This document shows, in pieces, positions 1-7,204 of a stretch of 64,000 nt of DNA; position 1 is the first letter of the stretch; each line of letters opens with the position of its first letter. Both the position numbers and the translations under genes were made by a program. The notes beneath the pieces are model-generated. The model ran no database searches, was not told the origin of the DNA, and worked only from the letters and a program-made list of their open reading frames with translations. The DNA comes from Bacteroidota bacterium (GTDB taxonomy: Bacteria > Bacteroidota > Bacteroidia > 2-12-FULL-35-15): the NCBI GenBank assembly GCA_025963775.1, contig JAOQAD010000023.1, positions 43,813 through 107,812 on the forward strand, in the 5' to 3' direction.

Positions 1-276
1 TCCCTTCACCCGGTACATAAGGTTCGACAGGTTGAAATCCACCACAGCAGAAAGCAGGATGAATAAAAAATAAAACCCGCAGGCCTTGTAAAAGAAGAAC
101 AATGAAAACAGCGTAAAATATATAACCCTTGAAAGCTTACGCTTGTAAAGGAATTGGTAGCCCAGCAAAAACACGAGAAAGAAAAACAGGAAAAACCCGC
201 TGTTGAACAAAAGCGGATCTTTTGAATTATAGGCCAGCTGGCCGAGGAGTTTTTGTATGTCGATGTCGTTGAACAT
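1..276 (-). CDS. MBOAT-family O-acyltransferase, N-terminal part (cut by window edge)
   Basis: Ninety-two codons are visible from an ATG at 276 leftwards to the edge. The peptide starts MFNDIDIQKLL, then has a hydrophobic stretch rich in Phe and Leu (FFLFFFLVFLLGY), a basic loop (KRKLSR) and a second hydrophobic segment. This is the usual N-terminus of membrane-bound O-acyltransferases of the AlgI/DltB type, which pass acyl groups across the membrane to extracellular polysaccharides. The two SGNH hydrolases just upstream on the same strand are the usual companions of such an enzyme. The family call rests on the N-terminus and this context, because the catalytic His lies outside the window. 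Confidence 0.6.
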   Translation of the reverse strand, partial: MFNDIDIQKLLGQLAYNSKDPLLFNSGFFLFFFLVFLLGYQFLYKRKLSRVIYFTLFSLFFFYKACGFYFLFILLSAVVDFNLSNLMYRVKG

Positions 277-287
277 GCAGTATCACG

Positions 288-321
288 CTCCCCTCCTTTT
301 TAAGGAGGGGCTGGGATGGTT
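288..321 (-). repeat. Hairpin repeat family A, copy 1
   Basis: Stem 290-298 (CCCCTCCTT) pairs with 302-310 (AAGGAGGGG), followed by CTGGGATGGTT. It is the inverted counterpart of 708..741, and related copies occur at 42541..42572, 43509..43541 and 43551..43583. Confidence 0.75.
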
Positions 322-324
322 AGA

Positions 325-693
325 CTAAAATCTTTTATTGATGCAATTTTGCTTTATCTCCTCAAGAACAAATTCTGTTTTTTCAAAAACTTCTTTATTC
401 TCAAAACGCAAGACCTTTATACCTAAACTATTAATATATTCCGTTCTTTTAATATCACGTTCTTCATTCACAGGATTAAAATGAATTTGTCCATCCAGTT
501 CTATTGCAAGCAAAAATTGTGGACAATAAAAATCAACTATATAATTCCCTAAGCTGTGCTGCCGCCTGAATTTAAGTCCGTTTAGCTTTCCATTCTGGAT
601 TAACTTCCAAAGCTTCGCTTCTGCAGGAGTAAGATTATTTCTTAAAGATCTTCTCCTTTCTTTCAAATAAACACGGTTGTTAATTTTATCCAT
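325..693 (-). CDS. DUF559 endonuclease-domain protein
   Basis: 122 residues, ATG start at 693. Almost the whole protein is a DUF559 domain, a small relative of the Vsr/PD-(D/E)XK nuclease fold. Visible family signatures are LTPAEAKLW, LNGLKFRRQHSLGNYIVDFY, the acidic AIELDGQIH and the late VLRFENKEV. The region matches the stand-alone DUF559 proteins common in Bacteroidota. Biochemical function is not established for the family; a DNA nicking or cleavage role is inferred from the fold. The gene is more A/T-rich than its neighbours and is enclosed by inverted hairpin repeats, which suggests separate inheritance from the SGNH/MBOAT genes on either side. Confidence 0.85.
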   Translation of the reverse strand: MDKINNRVYLKERRRSLRNNLTPAEAKLWKLIQNGKLNGLKFRRQHSLGNYIVDFYCPQFLLAIELDGQIHFNPVNEERDIKRTEYINSLGIKVLRFENKEVFEKTEFVLEEIKQNCINKRF

Positions 694-707
694 AATATTT
701 CTAAATG

Positions 708-741
708 AACCACCCCTAGCCCTCCTTGCAAAGGAGGGGAG
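708..741 (+). repeat. Hairpin repeat family A, copy 2
   Basis: Begins AACCACCCCTAG; stem CCCTCCTT (720-727) pairs with AAGGAGGG (731-738). It lies just upstream of the DUF559 start and mirrors 288..321. Confidence 0.75.
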
Positions 742-782
742 CAGATTCTGCTAACATTTAAAATTTCTGTAACTCATTATTC

Positions 783-2048
783 CTACTTCTTCCCCTTATA
801 CCTCTCGTACCCTTTCAAAAATGCCTGGTACAGCAGGTCACCCTGGATCTGGTAGCCTTTGCCGCTGAAATGCACCCGGTCCTTGGCCGATAATTTTGCC
901 GTGTACCATTTTGCCATCGAGCCGTAACCGCCCATCACTTCATACAGATCCCAATAGGCCAGATTATGATCGAGGGAATACTTGATGATCGCCTCCCGGG
1001 CCAGCTTCATATCAGGATTTTTCACCCTGCCTTTCCTGCTCTTCCTGAATGAATCGCCGGGAGTCGTGAGTAAGATGGCAGTGTTGGGGTTGGCATTCTT
1101 AATGTTCGTGATGAGCGTATCGATGTTGCGGTAGAACAGATCTTTATCGAATCCTGCGGAGAATGCTTCATTCGTGCCCATGGAGATGATCACGAGATCG
1201 GCATTGAGATACGAGAACTGCTGCAGGAAATATTTCGACATGTTGTAATGCCTGTATTCTGCCCCATTCACACCGATCATATCGTACAGCACACCGGCGG
1301 AATCATTTTCGAGCATCATCCCGTAAATGCGCGTGGAATGCTGCATGGCAGTATCGGCAGCCTTGTTGCGCAGGTAGATCTGGCGCATGGGCTTGCTGAA
1401 TTTTAATTCGGAAACAAAAGGGTTTGCCGATTTATCGATCGGGCGGATGATGCCGATCTCGCAGTTAAGGTCATCGCACACCGTGAGCTCGTAATTGGAA
1501 GGGCCTTTTTCATGGAACAGGGTGAACTTCGTAAAGCTGTATCCTAGCTTCGGCTGGTCTTTCACCATGATGCTGATCTCCGCCACCGAATCTTTTGTTT
1601 CCACGGTAAATCCTGCAATACCGATCGGCAAAGGCTTATCATAGAACACATTCCGCTTGGCATCCCAAACCACATTGGTAACTGTTTTATAGCTGGTGGG
1701 CTCATTGCTTTTTGCAACGCGGTAAGGGAAGATCAATCCACGGCCTGCATTCCCGAATTTCAGCTGCATTTCCTGGCGCACGCTGCCGGAAAGGATATCT
1801 GCCTGGATGTGTGAATCGCCAATGTGCACAATGTTCACACGGCCCTGCTTTGTGGTTTCGAGCTGGTATAATTTCTCATACACAAAAGCGAGCGAGCTGC
1901 TGTCGTTCTCAATTTTATTGAGATCGGTACGGATGAACTTGTACGGCTTGTAAGAAGTACTGTCAACCGTTTGAGCCTCTGAATAAAAAGCAACACACAC
2001 AACAACAACCGAAAGAACACACTGCTTCCAGTAAGAAGCAGAAGCCAT
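783..2048 (-). CDS. SGNH/GDSL-family hydrolase, secreted
   Basis: 421 residues from the ATG at 2048. A GTG at 2090 would extend it into the upstream gene, but the ATG gives a clean signal peptide (MASASYWKQCVLSVVVVCVA, then FYSEAQ) and a 16-base gap after the upstream stop. SGNH blocks are visible: NIVHIGDSHIQAD (nucleophile Ser), ISMGTNEAF (Asn block) and DRVHFSGKGYQ (the His of the triad) near the C-terminus. Family members are esterases or acyltransferases acting on lipids or on O-acetylated sugars. With the second SGNH gene and the MBOAT fragment it forms a likely cell-surface polysaccharide acylation/deacylation cassette; the substrate is unknown. Confidence 0.82.
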   Translation of the reverse strand: MASASYWKQCVLSVVVVCVAFYSEAQTVDSTSYKPYKFIRTDLNKIENDSSSLAFVYEKLYQLETTKQGRVNIVHIGDSHIQADILSGSVRQEMQLKFGNAGRGLIFPYRVAKSNEPTSYKTVTNVVWDAKRNVFYDKPLPIGIAGFTVETKDSVAEISIMVKDQPKLGYSFTKFTLFHEKGPSNYELTVCDDLNCEIGIIRPIDKSANPFVSELKFSKPMRQIYLRNKAADTAMQHSTRIYGMMLENDSAGVLYDMIGVNGAEYRHYNMSKYFLQQFSYLNADLVIISMGTNEAFSAGFDKDLFYRNIDTLITNIKNANPNTAILLTTPGDSFRKSRKGRVKNPDMKLAREAIIKYSLDHNLAYWDLYEVMGGYGSMAKWYTAKLSAKDRVHFSGKGYQIQGDLLYQAFLKGYERYKGKK

Positions 2049-2064
2049 ACGCAACGAATATTTT

Positions 2065-3456
2065 TTAATTAAGCTTTTTGTTATAATCACCGTATTCGCT
2101 CATTAATTTAGTGTACAATAATTTTCCAACCTTGTGCGCGCCCCTGAAATTGAAATGCGTGTAATCCTTGTTTGCGAGCACCGTATCACCCTCTACCCAC
2201 TTCACCATCGAACCTTCTCCGCCCATAGCATCGTAAAGGCTCCAGTAGGCGCAGCCGGTTTGCTCTGCCATTCGTTTCTGAACATTCACCAACAATGGAA
2301 CGCTCGGATCGGTTTGATAAATGCCATCCTTGCGATAGCCTTTATCGCCTACGCTGATCAGTAAAATACTTGCATTGGGAAAGCTGGCCCTGATGTGTTT
2401 GATCACATTCAGCATGCCGCGCTCGTACCAGGAAAAATCGGTAACGCCCGGACTCACTGCGTTGAGGCCGTATTCCAGCACCACGAGATCATAATCAAGG
2501 TATTGATCGGTGCCGGAATAAATGCTCTGCGGGACTTTCACAAGCGGAAAACCGGAATTACCGCGGAAAGAAAAATTGTCGACAAAGGCACCACTGTCGC
2601 TTTCCATGCTCAGCCCGAAAATATCCATGGAAGTTGTGCATTGAAATTTCGCGCTTAATGACTGTACTCCTTTTCCGTTATCGATCAGCACTTCGTTCAC
2701 CGGCTCTTTTCCATCGAGCTTATAGCTATTATTATTAACAGTCACCGAATTTGTTCCTTCGCTTTTTCCGTAAAGGATCCTGGTTTTATAAAAGCGGTCG
2801 AGGTGTTTTTGCTTTACGGCAATGTATTTCACCCAGCTTTCGTTCGCGGTGTTGCTTGTATCCGCCTTACCTGAAACCTGCGGCACAAAGCTGTAGCCGG
2901 AGATGCCGAGCACATGGTTCGCGGGCATATTATCGAGGAGTGTATGGGTTGTCCAGCCGCCGAACTGGTGCATGATGCTGGTCCTGAAGCCTGCCACAAT
3001 GGAAGTGACCGGCACGAAACCAACCCCGGCCCCGCCGAATGCATCCTGCATTTCATTGCGAAGGTCCTGCGTAATAAGGTCGCCCTCGATCATCGAATCG
3101 CCGAAATAGGCAATGCGAACCTTTTTCTTTTTTTTGATCTCATTGAGTGCGCCAAAGAAATGTGCAAGTGCCGAGGTACTGTCGTCCGGAAAATCGATGA
3201 TGTTTGCAGGGTCGGCTGTGCGCACAGCAACCGCAGTGCTGTCTTTCGCAACCACGGAATCATTTACCACCACAACGGACAAAGGAAAAAATTTAGCTTT
3301 TCCTTTCAGGAGAACATCCCCGAGCGGGTCTACTTTTTTTGTCTTATGCCCGAAGAGATTGAATTCGGTGCTGAATTGTGAAAGAACAAGCAATACAATG
3401 GTAACTGCAAGTACCATTATAAAAGGTTGGGAGTGCCTGTTTTTATTGTCGTTCAT
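2065..3456 (-). CDS. SGNH/GDSL-family hydrolase, membrane-anchored
   Basis: 463 residues from the ATG at 3456. A TTG at 3540 is also open, but a full -33/-7 promoter lies between the two, so the ATG is correct. After a short basic N-terminus (MNDNKNRHSQPF) comes one transmembrane helix (IMVLAVTIVLLVLSQF), giving a type II membrane topology with the enzyme outside. SGNH motifs are VRIAYFGDSMIEGD, LEYGLNAVS and DYTHFNFRG. It is a paralogue of the next gene downstream (783..2048) in domain order, with 16 bases between them, and both are probably co-transcribed towards the MBOAT gene. Substrate unknown. Confidence 0.82.
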   Translation of the reverse strand: MNDNKNRHSQPFIMVLAVTIVLLVLSQFSTEFNLFGHKTKKVDPLGDVLLKGKAKFFPLSVVVVNDSVVAKDSTAVAVRTADPANIIDFPDDSTSALAHFFGALNEIKKKKKVRIAYFGDSMIEGDLITQDLRNEMQDAFGGAGVGFVPVTSIVAGFRTSIMHQFGGWTTHTLLDNMPANHVLGISGYSFVPQVSGKADTSNTANESWVKYIAVKQKHLDRFYKTRILYGKSEGTNSVTVNNNSYKLDGKEPVNEVLIDNGKGVQSLSAKFQCTTSMDIFGLSMESDSGAFVDNFSFRGNSGFPLVKVPQSIYSGTDQYLDYDLVVLEYGLNAVSPGVTDFSWYERGMLNVIKHIRASFPNASILLISVGDKGYRKDGIYQTDPSVPLLVNVQKRMAEQTGCAYWSLYDAMGGEGSMVKWVEGDTVLANKDYTHFNFRGAHKVGKLLYTKLMSEYGDYNKKLN

Positions 3457-3473
3457 AGGTTGGAAAAGCGCTG

Positions 3474-3503
3474 CAAAGATAGCATTTTGTTTACCGCAAT
3501 CAA
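3474..3503 (-). promoter_or_regulatory. Bacteroidota-type promoter for the SGNH pair
   Basis: On the minus strand TTG (3501-3503) is followed after exactly 19 bases by TATCTTTG (3474-3481), matching the TTG-N19-TAnnTTTG pattern of the phylum. The ATG at 3456 begins 17 bases further on. This decides the start of 2065..3456. Confidence 0.6.
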
Positions 3504-3506
3504 GCC

Positions 3507-3550
3507 GTTCTCGATACACCCTTCCGAAAAGGAAGGGCAACGAACTGACA
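3507..3550 (-). repeat. Intergenic repeat family B (CAGTTCG/TATCGAGAAC), short copy
   Basis: On the minus strand it begins TGTCAGTTCG and ends TATCGAGAAC, enclosing a small CCCTTCC/GGAAGGG hairpin. The same boundary motifs recur at 23405, 33333, 34366 and 39604. Confidence 0.55.
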
Positions 3551-3552
3551 TT

Positions 3553-3584
3553 AAAAAAAACGTCCCCCGGTATGGAGGACGTTT
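3553..3584 (-). terminator. Rho-independent terminator of the nrnA-FKBP operon
   Basis: On the minus strand AAACGTCC (3577-3584) pairs with GGACGTTT (3558-3565) across a short loop, followed by an uninterrupted T run (3553-3560). It lies 22 bases after the stop of the last FKBP gene. Confidence 0.8.
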
Positions 3585-3606
3585 CTCTGTTCTTTCTATT
3601 TATTCT

Positions 3607-4809
3607 TTAGTGTTTCATGGGTGCTCCGTCTTTCACATCCACGAGCTCCACATCAAATGTAAGGTCTGCTTTTGCAGGGATCATCGGCGGACGGCCGGCT
3701 TCACCATACGCAAGCAGGTAAGGGATCACGAGCCTGAGCTTGTCACCCACATTCATGAGCGCAATGCCTTCTTCCCAGCCCTGGATCACATAGGCCTGGC
3801 CCAGCGGGAACTCCAACGGCTCACCACGCTCAACGGAAGAGTCGAACATTGTTCCATCGGCAAGATAACCTGAATAGTGCACCTTTACTGTTTTACCGGC
3901 TTCCGCTTTCACGGTGCTTCCGCTTCTTTTCACTTCGTAATAGGTAATTCCGGAAGCGGTTTTCTTCGCTTCCAGCCCTTTGATATCATACGCTACCGGC
4001 GGGATCACCTTTTGCACATCCATCATCTCCACATCGAAAATAATGTCTGCGTTCGGTGGGATCGGGCCGCTGCCTTTTTCACCGAAAGCGAGTTTTGAAG
4101 GAATAATGATCCTTGCTTTTTCGCCTTTGTGCATCAGGGCAAGCCCTTCTTCCAGCCCGGCGAACAATTGGCCTTTACCGATATTCGCTTTCAGAGGCTG
4201 ACCTCTTTCAATGGAAGAATCGAACATTTTTCCATCGATAAGGAATGCGCTGTAATTCGCCACCACCTTGGTGCCGCTTACTGCCTGCTCTCCCGATTTG
4301 TTTGCTTTTACAACAATGTACTGCAGGCCGCTTGCCGTTTTCACAGTGTCTTTTCCCTTAACATCAAAAGGCCTTGCACCTTCTATCACTTCGATCAGCT
4401 CCACATCAAAGATCAGTGTTGAGTTTGCCGGGATCTTGCCCATTGCGCGCTCGCCGTAACCCAGCTCGGGGCCGAACTTAATGGTGGCTTTATCGCCTTC
4501 CTCGAGCAGCTGGAATGCTTCATCCCAGCCTTTGATCACCTGGCCTGCGCCTACTTTGAACTCGAAGGGCTGTCCTCTCTGGACAGAGCTGTCGAATATG
4601 GTATCGTTCAACAATTTGCCGGTGTAATGTACTTTTACCTTGTCGCCGGCCTGGGCTTTTTTGCCATTTCCTTTTGAGGTAATGGTATATTCTAATCCTG
4701 AGGCTGTTTTCACTGTTTTAGGCTTTTTAACTTTTACACTTTTCACTTTTTCCTGGGCGATCGATCCGAAGGCCAGTAGTAATAGAAGTGCGGTTAATGT
4801 TCTTTTCAT
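3607..4809 (-). CDS. FKBP-type peptidyl-prolyl isomerase with three FKBP domains
   Basis: 400 residues with a cleavable signal peptide (MKRTLTALLLLLAFGSIA, then Q). Three FKBP domains follow at roughly residues 35-140, 155-260 and 280-390. Each keeps the core pattern VxVHY/NYS, FDSS, xRGQP or xRGEP and the IPxxxxLxFDVE end strand. Domains 1 and 3 keep the usual Trp (IKGWDEA, IQGWEEG); in domain 2 it is Leu (FAGLEEG), so domain 2 may be a weaker isomerase or a chaperone module. It probably assists folding of exported proteins in the periplasm. It is the last gene of a five-gene operon. Confidence 0.9.
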   Translation of the reverse strand: MKRTLTALLLLLAFGSIAQEKVKSVKVKKPKTVKTASGLEYTITSKGNGKKAQAGDKVKVHYTGKLLNDTIFDSSVQRGQPFEFKVGAGQVIKGWDEAFQLLEEGDKATIKFGPELGYGERAMGKIPANSTLIFDVELIEVIEGARPFDVKGKDTVKTASGLQYIVVKANKSGEQAVSGTKVVANYSAFLIDGKMFDSSIERGQPLKANIGKGQLFAGLEEGLALMHKGEKARIIIPSKLAFGEKGSGPIPPNADIIFDVEMMDVQKVIPPVAYDIKGLEAKKTASGITYYEVKRSGSTVKAEAGKTVKVHYSGYLADGTMFDSSVERGEPLEFPLGQAYVIQGWEEGIALMNVGDKLRLVIPYLLAYGEAGRPPMIPAKADLTFDVELVDVKDGAPMKH

Positions 4810-4817
4810 TTTTAATT

Positions 4818-5768
4818 CTATTTAGATGGTACAATGCTTAGGACCTCTACCTCGAACACCATCGGGGAGAACGGTGGGATCGGCCCGCCGCCTCTTTCAC
4901 CATATGCAAGCGATGAAGGCAGAATAATAGTTGCTTTGCTGCCTGCGCCCATCATTTTCAATGCTTCACTCATTCCCGGTACCAATAATCCACCGATTGT
5001 GAATTCAACAGGCTTGTATGGATTTCTTTCATCGTAGATGTTTGCTTTTTTTGCTTCTGCTTCGCTGTTGGTATCAAAAACAGTTCCATCCAGCAAACGG
5101 CCTGTATAATTTGCCATTACCTTTTGCCCATCTGCAGGGTGCGGGCCTTTGCCTTTTGTTTTTTCAATGAAGTAAAGCCCGCTTTCAGTCGGCTTCACAG
5201 TCACCTTGTTATCCTCGAGGTATTTTGCAAGCACTTTTCCTTCTTCGTTCTTGCGTGTTTCCATCATGATCTGCTGCTCTTCCATCTGCTTCTGGCGCTC
5301 TTTCTCCACCACTTCTTTCGTAGTGATCTTCTGCAGCTTCACTTCATAGGTAAGCAGTGAGCCTTTTTTCAGGAAAGGAGGTGTTTCCTTGCCTTTATAC
5401 ATTGAATCGATGCTTACCATAAAGCTGGCGCTGTCGCCAACGGCCATGGTGGAAAGTGCTTCTTCAAAGCTGCCGCCGAATTCCGATTTCATAAGCGGGA
5501 ACTCAACATAAGGTGCTCCCTGGCGGTTCACCTTCGGGTCTTTTGAATCAAACAGGATGGAATCCTTATCCGTTTTCACGGCAAGCATTACCTGCATCAC
5601 ATCTCCTTCTTTCGGGATCACGCCTTTTTCGTCGTGCGTGTAGAATTTAGAGTATAAACCGCTTTCGGATTTATCATACCCCGGGTGATCAGATTTTTCA
5701 CATGCTGTGAAGGCAACTACAGTTCCTACGGCAGCAAGTGCAAGTGTTTTAGAAAATGAATTTGTCAT
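4818..5768 (-). CDS. FKBP-type peptidyl-prolyl isomerase lipoprotein
   Basis: 316 residues. The N-terminus is a lipoprotein signal with the acylated Cys in VAFTACEKSD (Cys about residue 23). A degenerate FKBP-like domain (residues about 30-150) is followed by a charged helical linker (KERQKQMEEQQIMMETRKNE) and a complete FKBP domain (about 190-315) with VMANYTGRLLDGTVFDTN and SLAYGERGGGPIPPFSP. The layout of half domain, helix and catalytic domain resembles the periplasmic Mip/FkpA arrangement. It is spaced 8 bases from the next gene, so it is co-transcribed. Expected location is the outer membrane, facing the periplasm. Confidence 0.88.
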   Translation of the reverse strand: MTNSFSKTLALAAVGTVVAFTACEKSDHPGYDKSESGLYSKFYTHDEKGVIPKEGDVMQVMLAVKTDKDSILFDSKDPKVNRQGAPYVEFPLMKSEFGGSFEEALSTMAVGDSASFMVSIDSMYKGKETPPFLKKGSLLTYEVKLQKITTKEVVEKERQKQMEEQQIMMETRKNEEGKVLAKYLEDNKVTVKPTESGLYFIEKTKGKGPHPADGQKVMANYTGRLLDGTVFDTNSEAEAKKANIYDERNPYKPVEFTIGGLLVPGMSEALKMMGAGSKATIILPSSLAYGERGGGPIPPFSPMVFEVEVLSIVPSK

Positions 5769-5777
5769 GTTTGATTT

Positions 5778-6665
5778 TTATTTTTTATTGATACTTAAGA
5801 GTTCTATTTCATAGATAACTGTGCTGTAAGGAGGGACAATTCCCGTGGAAGAACCAGCTTCTCCAAAAGCGAGCTGCGAAGGTATAATAAATTTTGCTTT
5901 AGCGCCTTCGTTCAATAAACTTATTCCCAATTCAATTCCTTTGAGCACCTGCCCCTGCTCCCCGAGCCTGAATTCAAGCGGCTGCCCGCGGTCGTAGGTA
6001 GATTCGAACGGACGGCCATCGAGGAAGCTGCCTTTGTAATTCACTTTTACAAGGTCGCCGGCTTCGGCATTATTACCGGCGCCCTGGGCCAGCGGCATGT
6101 AATACATCCCGGCTGAGAAAAAAGAAAAATGTGTCTGGCTGGTATCGAGAAAGGTCTGCAGTTTGCGCTGCTCTTCTATGTCGCGGTCGGCAACAAGGTC
6201 CTGGTATTCTTTTACCGCTCCTGCATACTCCTGCCGGTTCATGATGCGGTTAAGCTTCACTTCCATTTTCACCACGTCGCCATGCTTCAGGAAGATGGGC
6301 AATTCTGCACGGAAAAAGCTTTTGAACAGCTCTGCGGCATCCACAATAAAGGAAACACTGTCACCTTCGTTCATGGAAGTAAGGCCTTCCTCAAAGCTGC
6401 CTTTAAAGGAGGAATGATTGAATGGGAGAATGACCATCCCGGTTTCGTTGCTGGAATAAGAATCGAGAAAGGTGGAATCCTTTGCAGTTTTATAAGTGAT
6501 CCTGAGCTGGAGGTAATCGCCGATCGAGGGCTTTTTTCTGCCATCCCCGATCACGCGCAATTTGTAAAATAAGCCGGTATCTGTTTCCGTGTAGCCTTTG
6601 TAAACGGGATCGGTGCAGGAACAAACAAACACTGCAATCATTATATATAATACACTTATTTTCAA
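5778..6665 (-). CDS. FKBP-type peptidyl-prolyl isomerase lipoprotein (TTG start)
   Basis: 295 residues. The start codon is TTG at 6665, chosen because it yields a proper lipoprotein signal (MKISVLYIMIAVFVCSCTD, lipidated Cys about residue 17) and lies 4 bases after the preceding stop; the next ATG would leave too short a signal. A divergent N-terminal FKBP-like region is followed by a helical segment and a C-terminal catalytic FKBP domain (VKVNYKGSFLDGRPFEST, SQLAFGEAGSSTGIVPPYS). Its order matches the neighbouring 316-residue lipoprotein, so the two look like a tandem duplication that has since diverged. Confidence 0.85.
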   Translation of the reverse strand: MKISVLYIMIAVFVCSCTDPVYKGYTETDTGLFYKLRVIGDGRKKPSIGDYLQLRITYKTAKDSTFLDSYSSNETGMVILPFNHSSFKGSFEEGLTSMNEGDSVSFIVDAAELFKSFFRAELPIFLKHGDVVKMEVKLNRIMNRQEYAGAVKEYQDLVADRDIEEQRKLQTFLDTSQTHFSFFSAGMYYMPLAQGAGNNAEAGDLVKVNYKGSFLDGRPFESTYDRGQPLEFRLGEQGQVLKGIELGISLLNEGAKAKFIIPSQLAFGEAGSSTGIVPPYSTVIYEIELLSINKK

Positions 6666-6669
6666 TTAT

Positions 6670-7197
6670 TTATCGTATTGAAATAAGTTTAATTTCATAG
6701 ATCACCGAAGCCTTTGCAGGGATCTTGTTTCCATCCCCAAGGAAGCCGTGTGCAAGGTGGGAAGGAAGAATAAATGTAGCCTCATCACCTGTATGCAGGT
6801 ACCGGATCCCTTCATGCAGGCCCGATTCAATATTATCCTTTCCCACCACAAATTCCTTCGGGCCGTCTTTTTCAGAAGAATAGCACAAGGTGCCATCCAG
6901 CAGGCTGATCTTATAATCCACTTTCACCAGCTGCTCCTGCTGCGGGGTTTCCTTGCCTTCTCCTTTTTTGGTGATCATGTAGCGCAGGCCGGTGCCGGTG
7001 GTGTTCATTTTCCAGTTGTGATGCGCCACGTACTGGTCGATCTCGTCGCTTTCCTGCTTCACATACATCCTGTTGGCCTCGATCAGGCTGCTGTCGAGGT
7101 TCTTTACCTGCGAAGGGTGCGAATTCTGCTTGTTGCCATTGCCGCAGGACTGCACGATCCCCAATGCTGTGAGCACTATTATACAGGTCTTGATCAT
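6670..7197 (-). CDS. GldI-like FKBP-type peptidyl-prolyl isomerase lipoprotein
   Basis: 175 residues from the ATG at 7197, which gives a short lipoprotein signal (MIKTCIIVLTALGIVQSCGN). An alternative ATG at 7218 would overlap nrnA by 14 bases. One FKBP domain (about residues 65-175) is present: VKVDYKISLLDGTLCYSS, GLHEGIRYLHTGDEATF and IPSHLAHGF-type end. The usual FDSS is CYSS and the aromatic floor residue is missing, so isomerase activity may be low. Size, lipoprotein signal and its place next to an NrnA-type DHH gene fit GldI, a gliding-motility lipoprotein of Bacteroidota, but the GldI name is inferred, not proven. Confidence 0.75.
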   Translation of the reverse strand: MIKTCIIVLTALGIVQSCGNGNKQNSHPSQVKNLDSSLIEANRMYVKQESDEIDQYVAHHNWKMNTTGTGLRYMITKKGEGKETPQQEQLVKVDYKISLLDGTLCYSSEKDGPKEFVVGKDNIESGLHEGIRYLHTGDEATFILPSHLAHGFLGDGNKIPAKASVIYEIKLISIR

Positions 7198-7204
7198 ATG
7201 GAGC

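Larger units (their letters stand above)
288..741. mobile_element. Candidate DUF559 mini-element: gene bracketed by inverted hairpin repeats
   Basis: The DUF559 gene at 325..693 sits between two 34-base sequences, 288..321 and 708..741, that are imperfect reverse complements of each other. Each also folds into its own C-rich/G-rich hairpin. The symmetrical bracketing resembles a gene with its own end sequences, as in RAYT/REP pairs. No target-site duplication is visible next to the ends. Calling it mobile is inference. Confidence 0.4.

Noticed and set aside
2914..3381. Plus-strand frame of 155 codons inside the SGNH gene
   Set aside because: It lies fully inside a well-supported minus-strand gene and has an unnatural residue mix.
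3457..3540. N-terminal extension of the second SGNH protein from a TTG
   Set aside because: A promoter with correct spacing and a dispersed repeat occupy this stretch.
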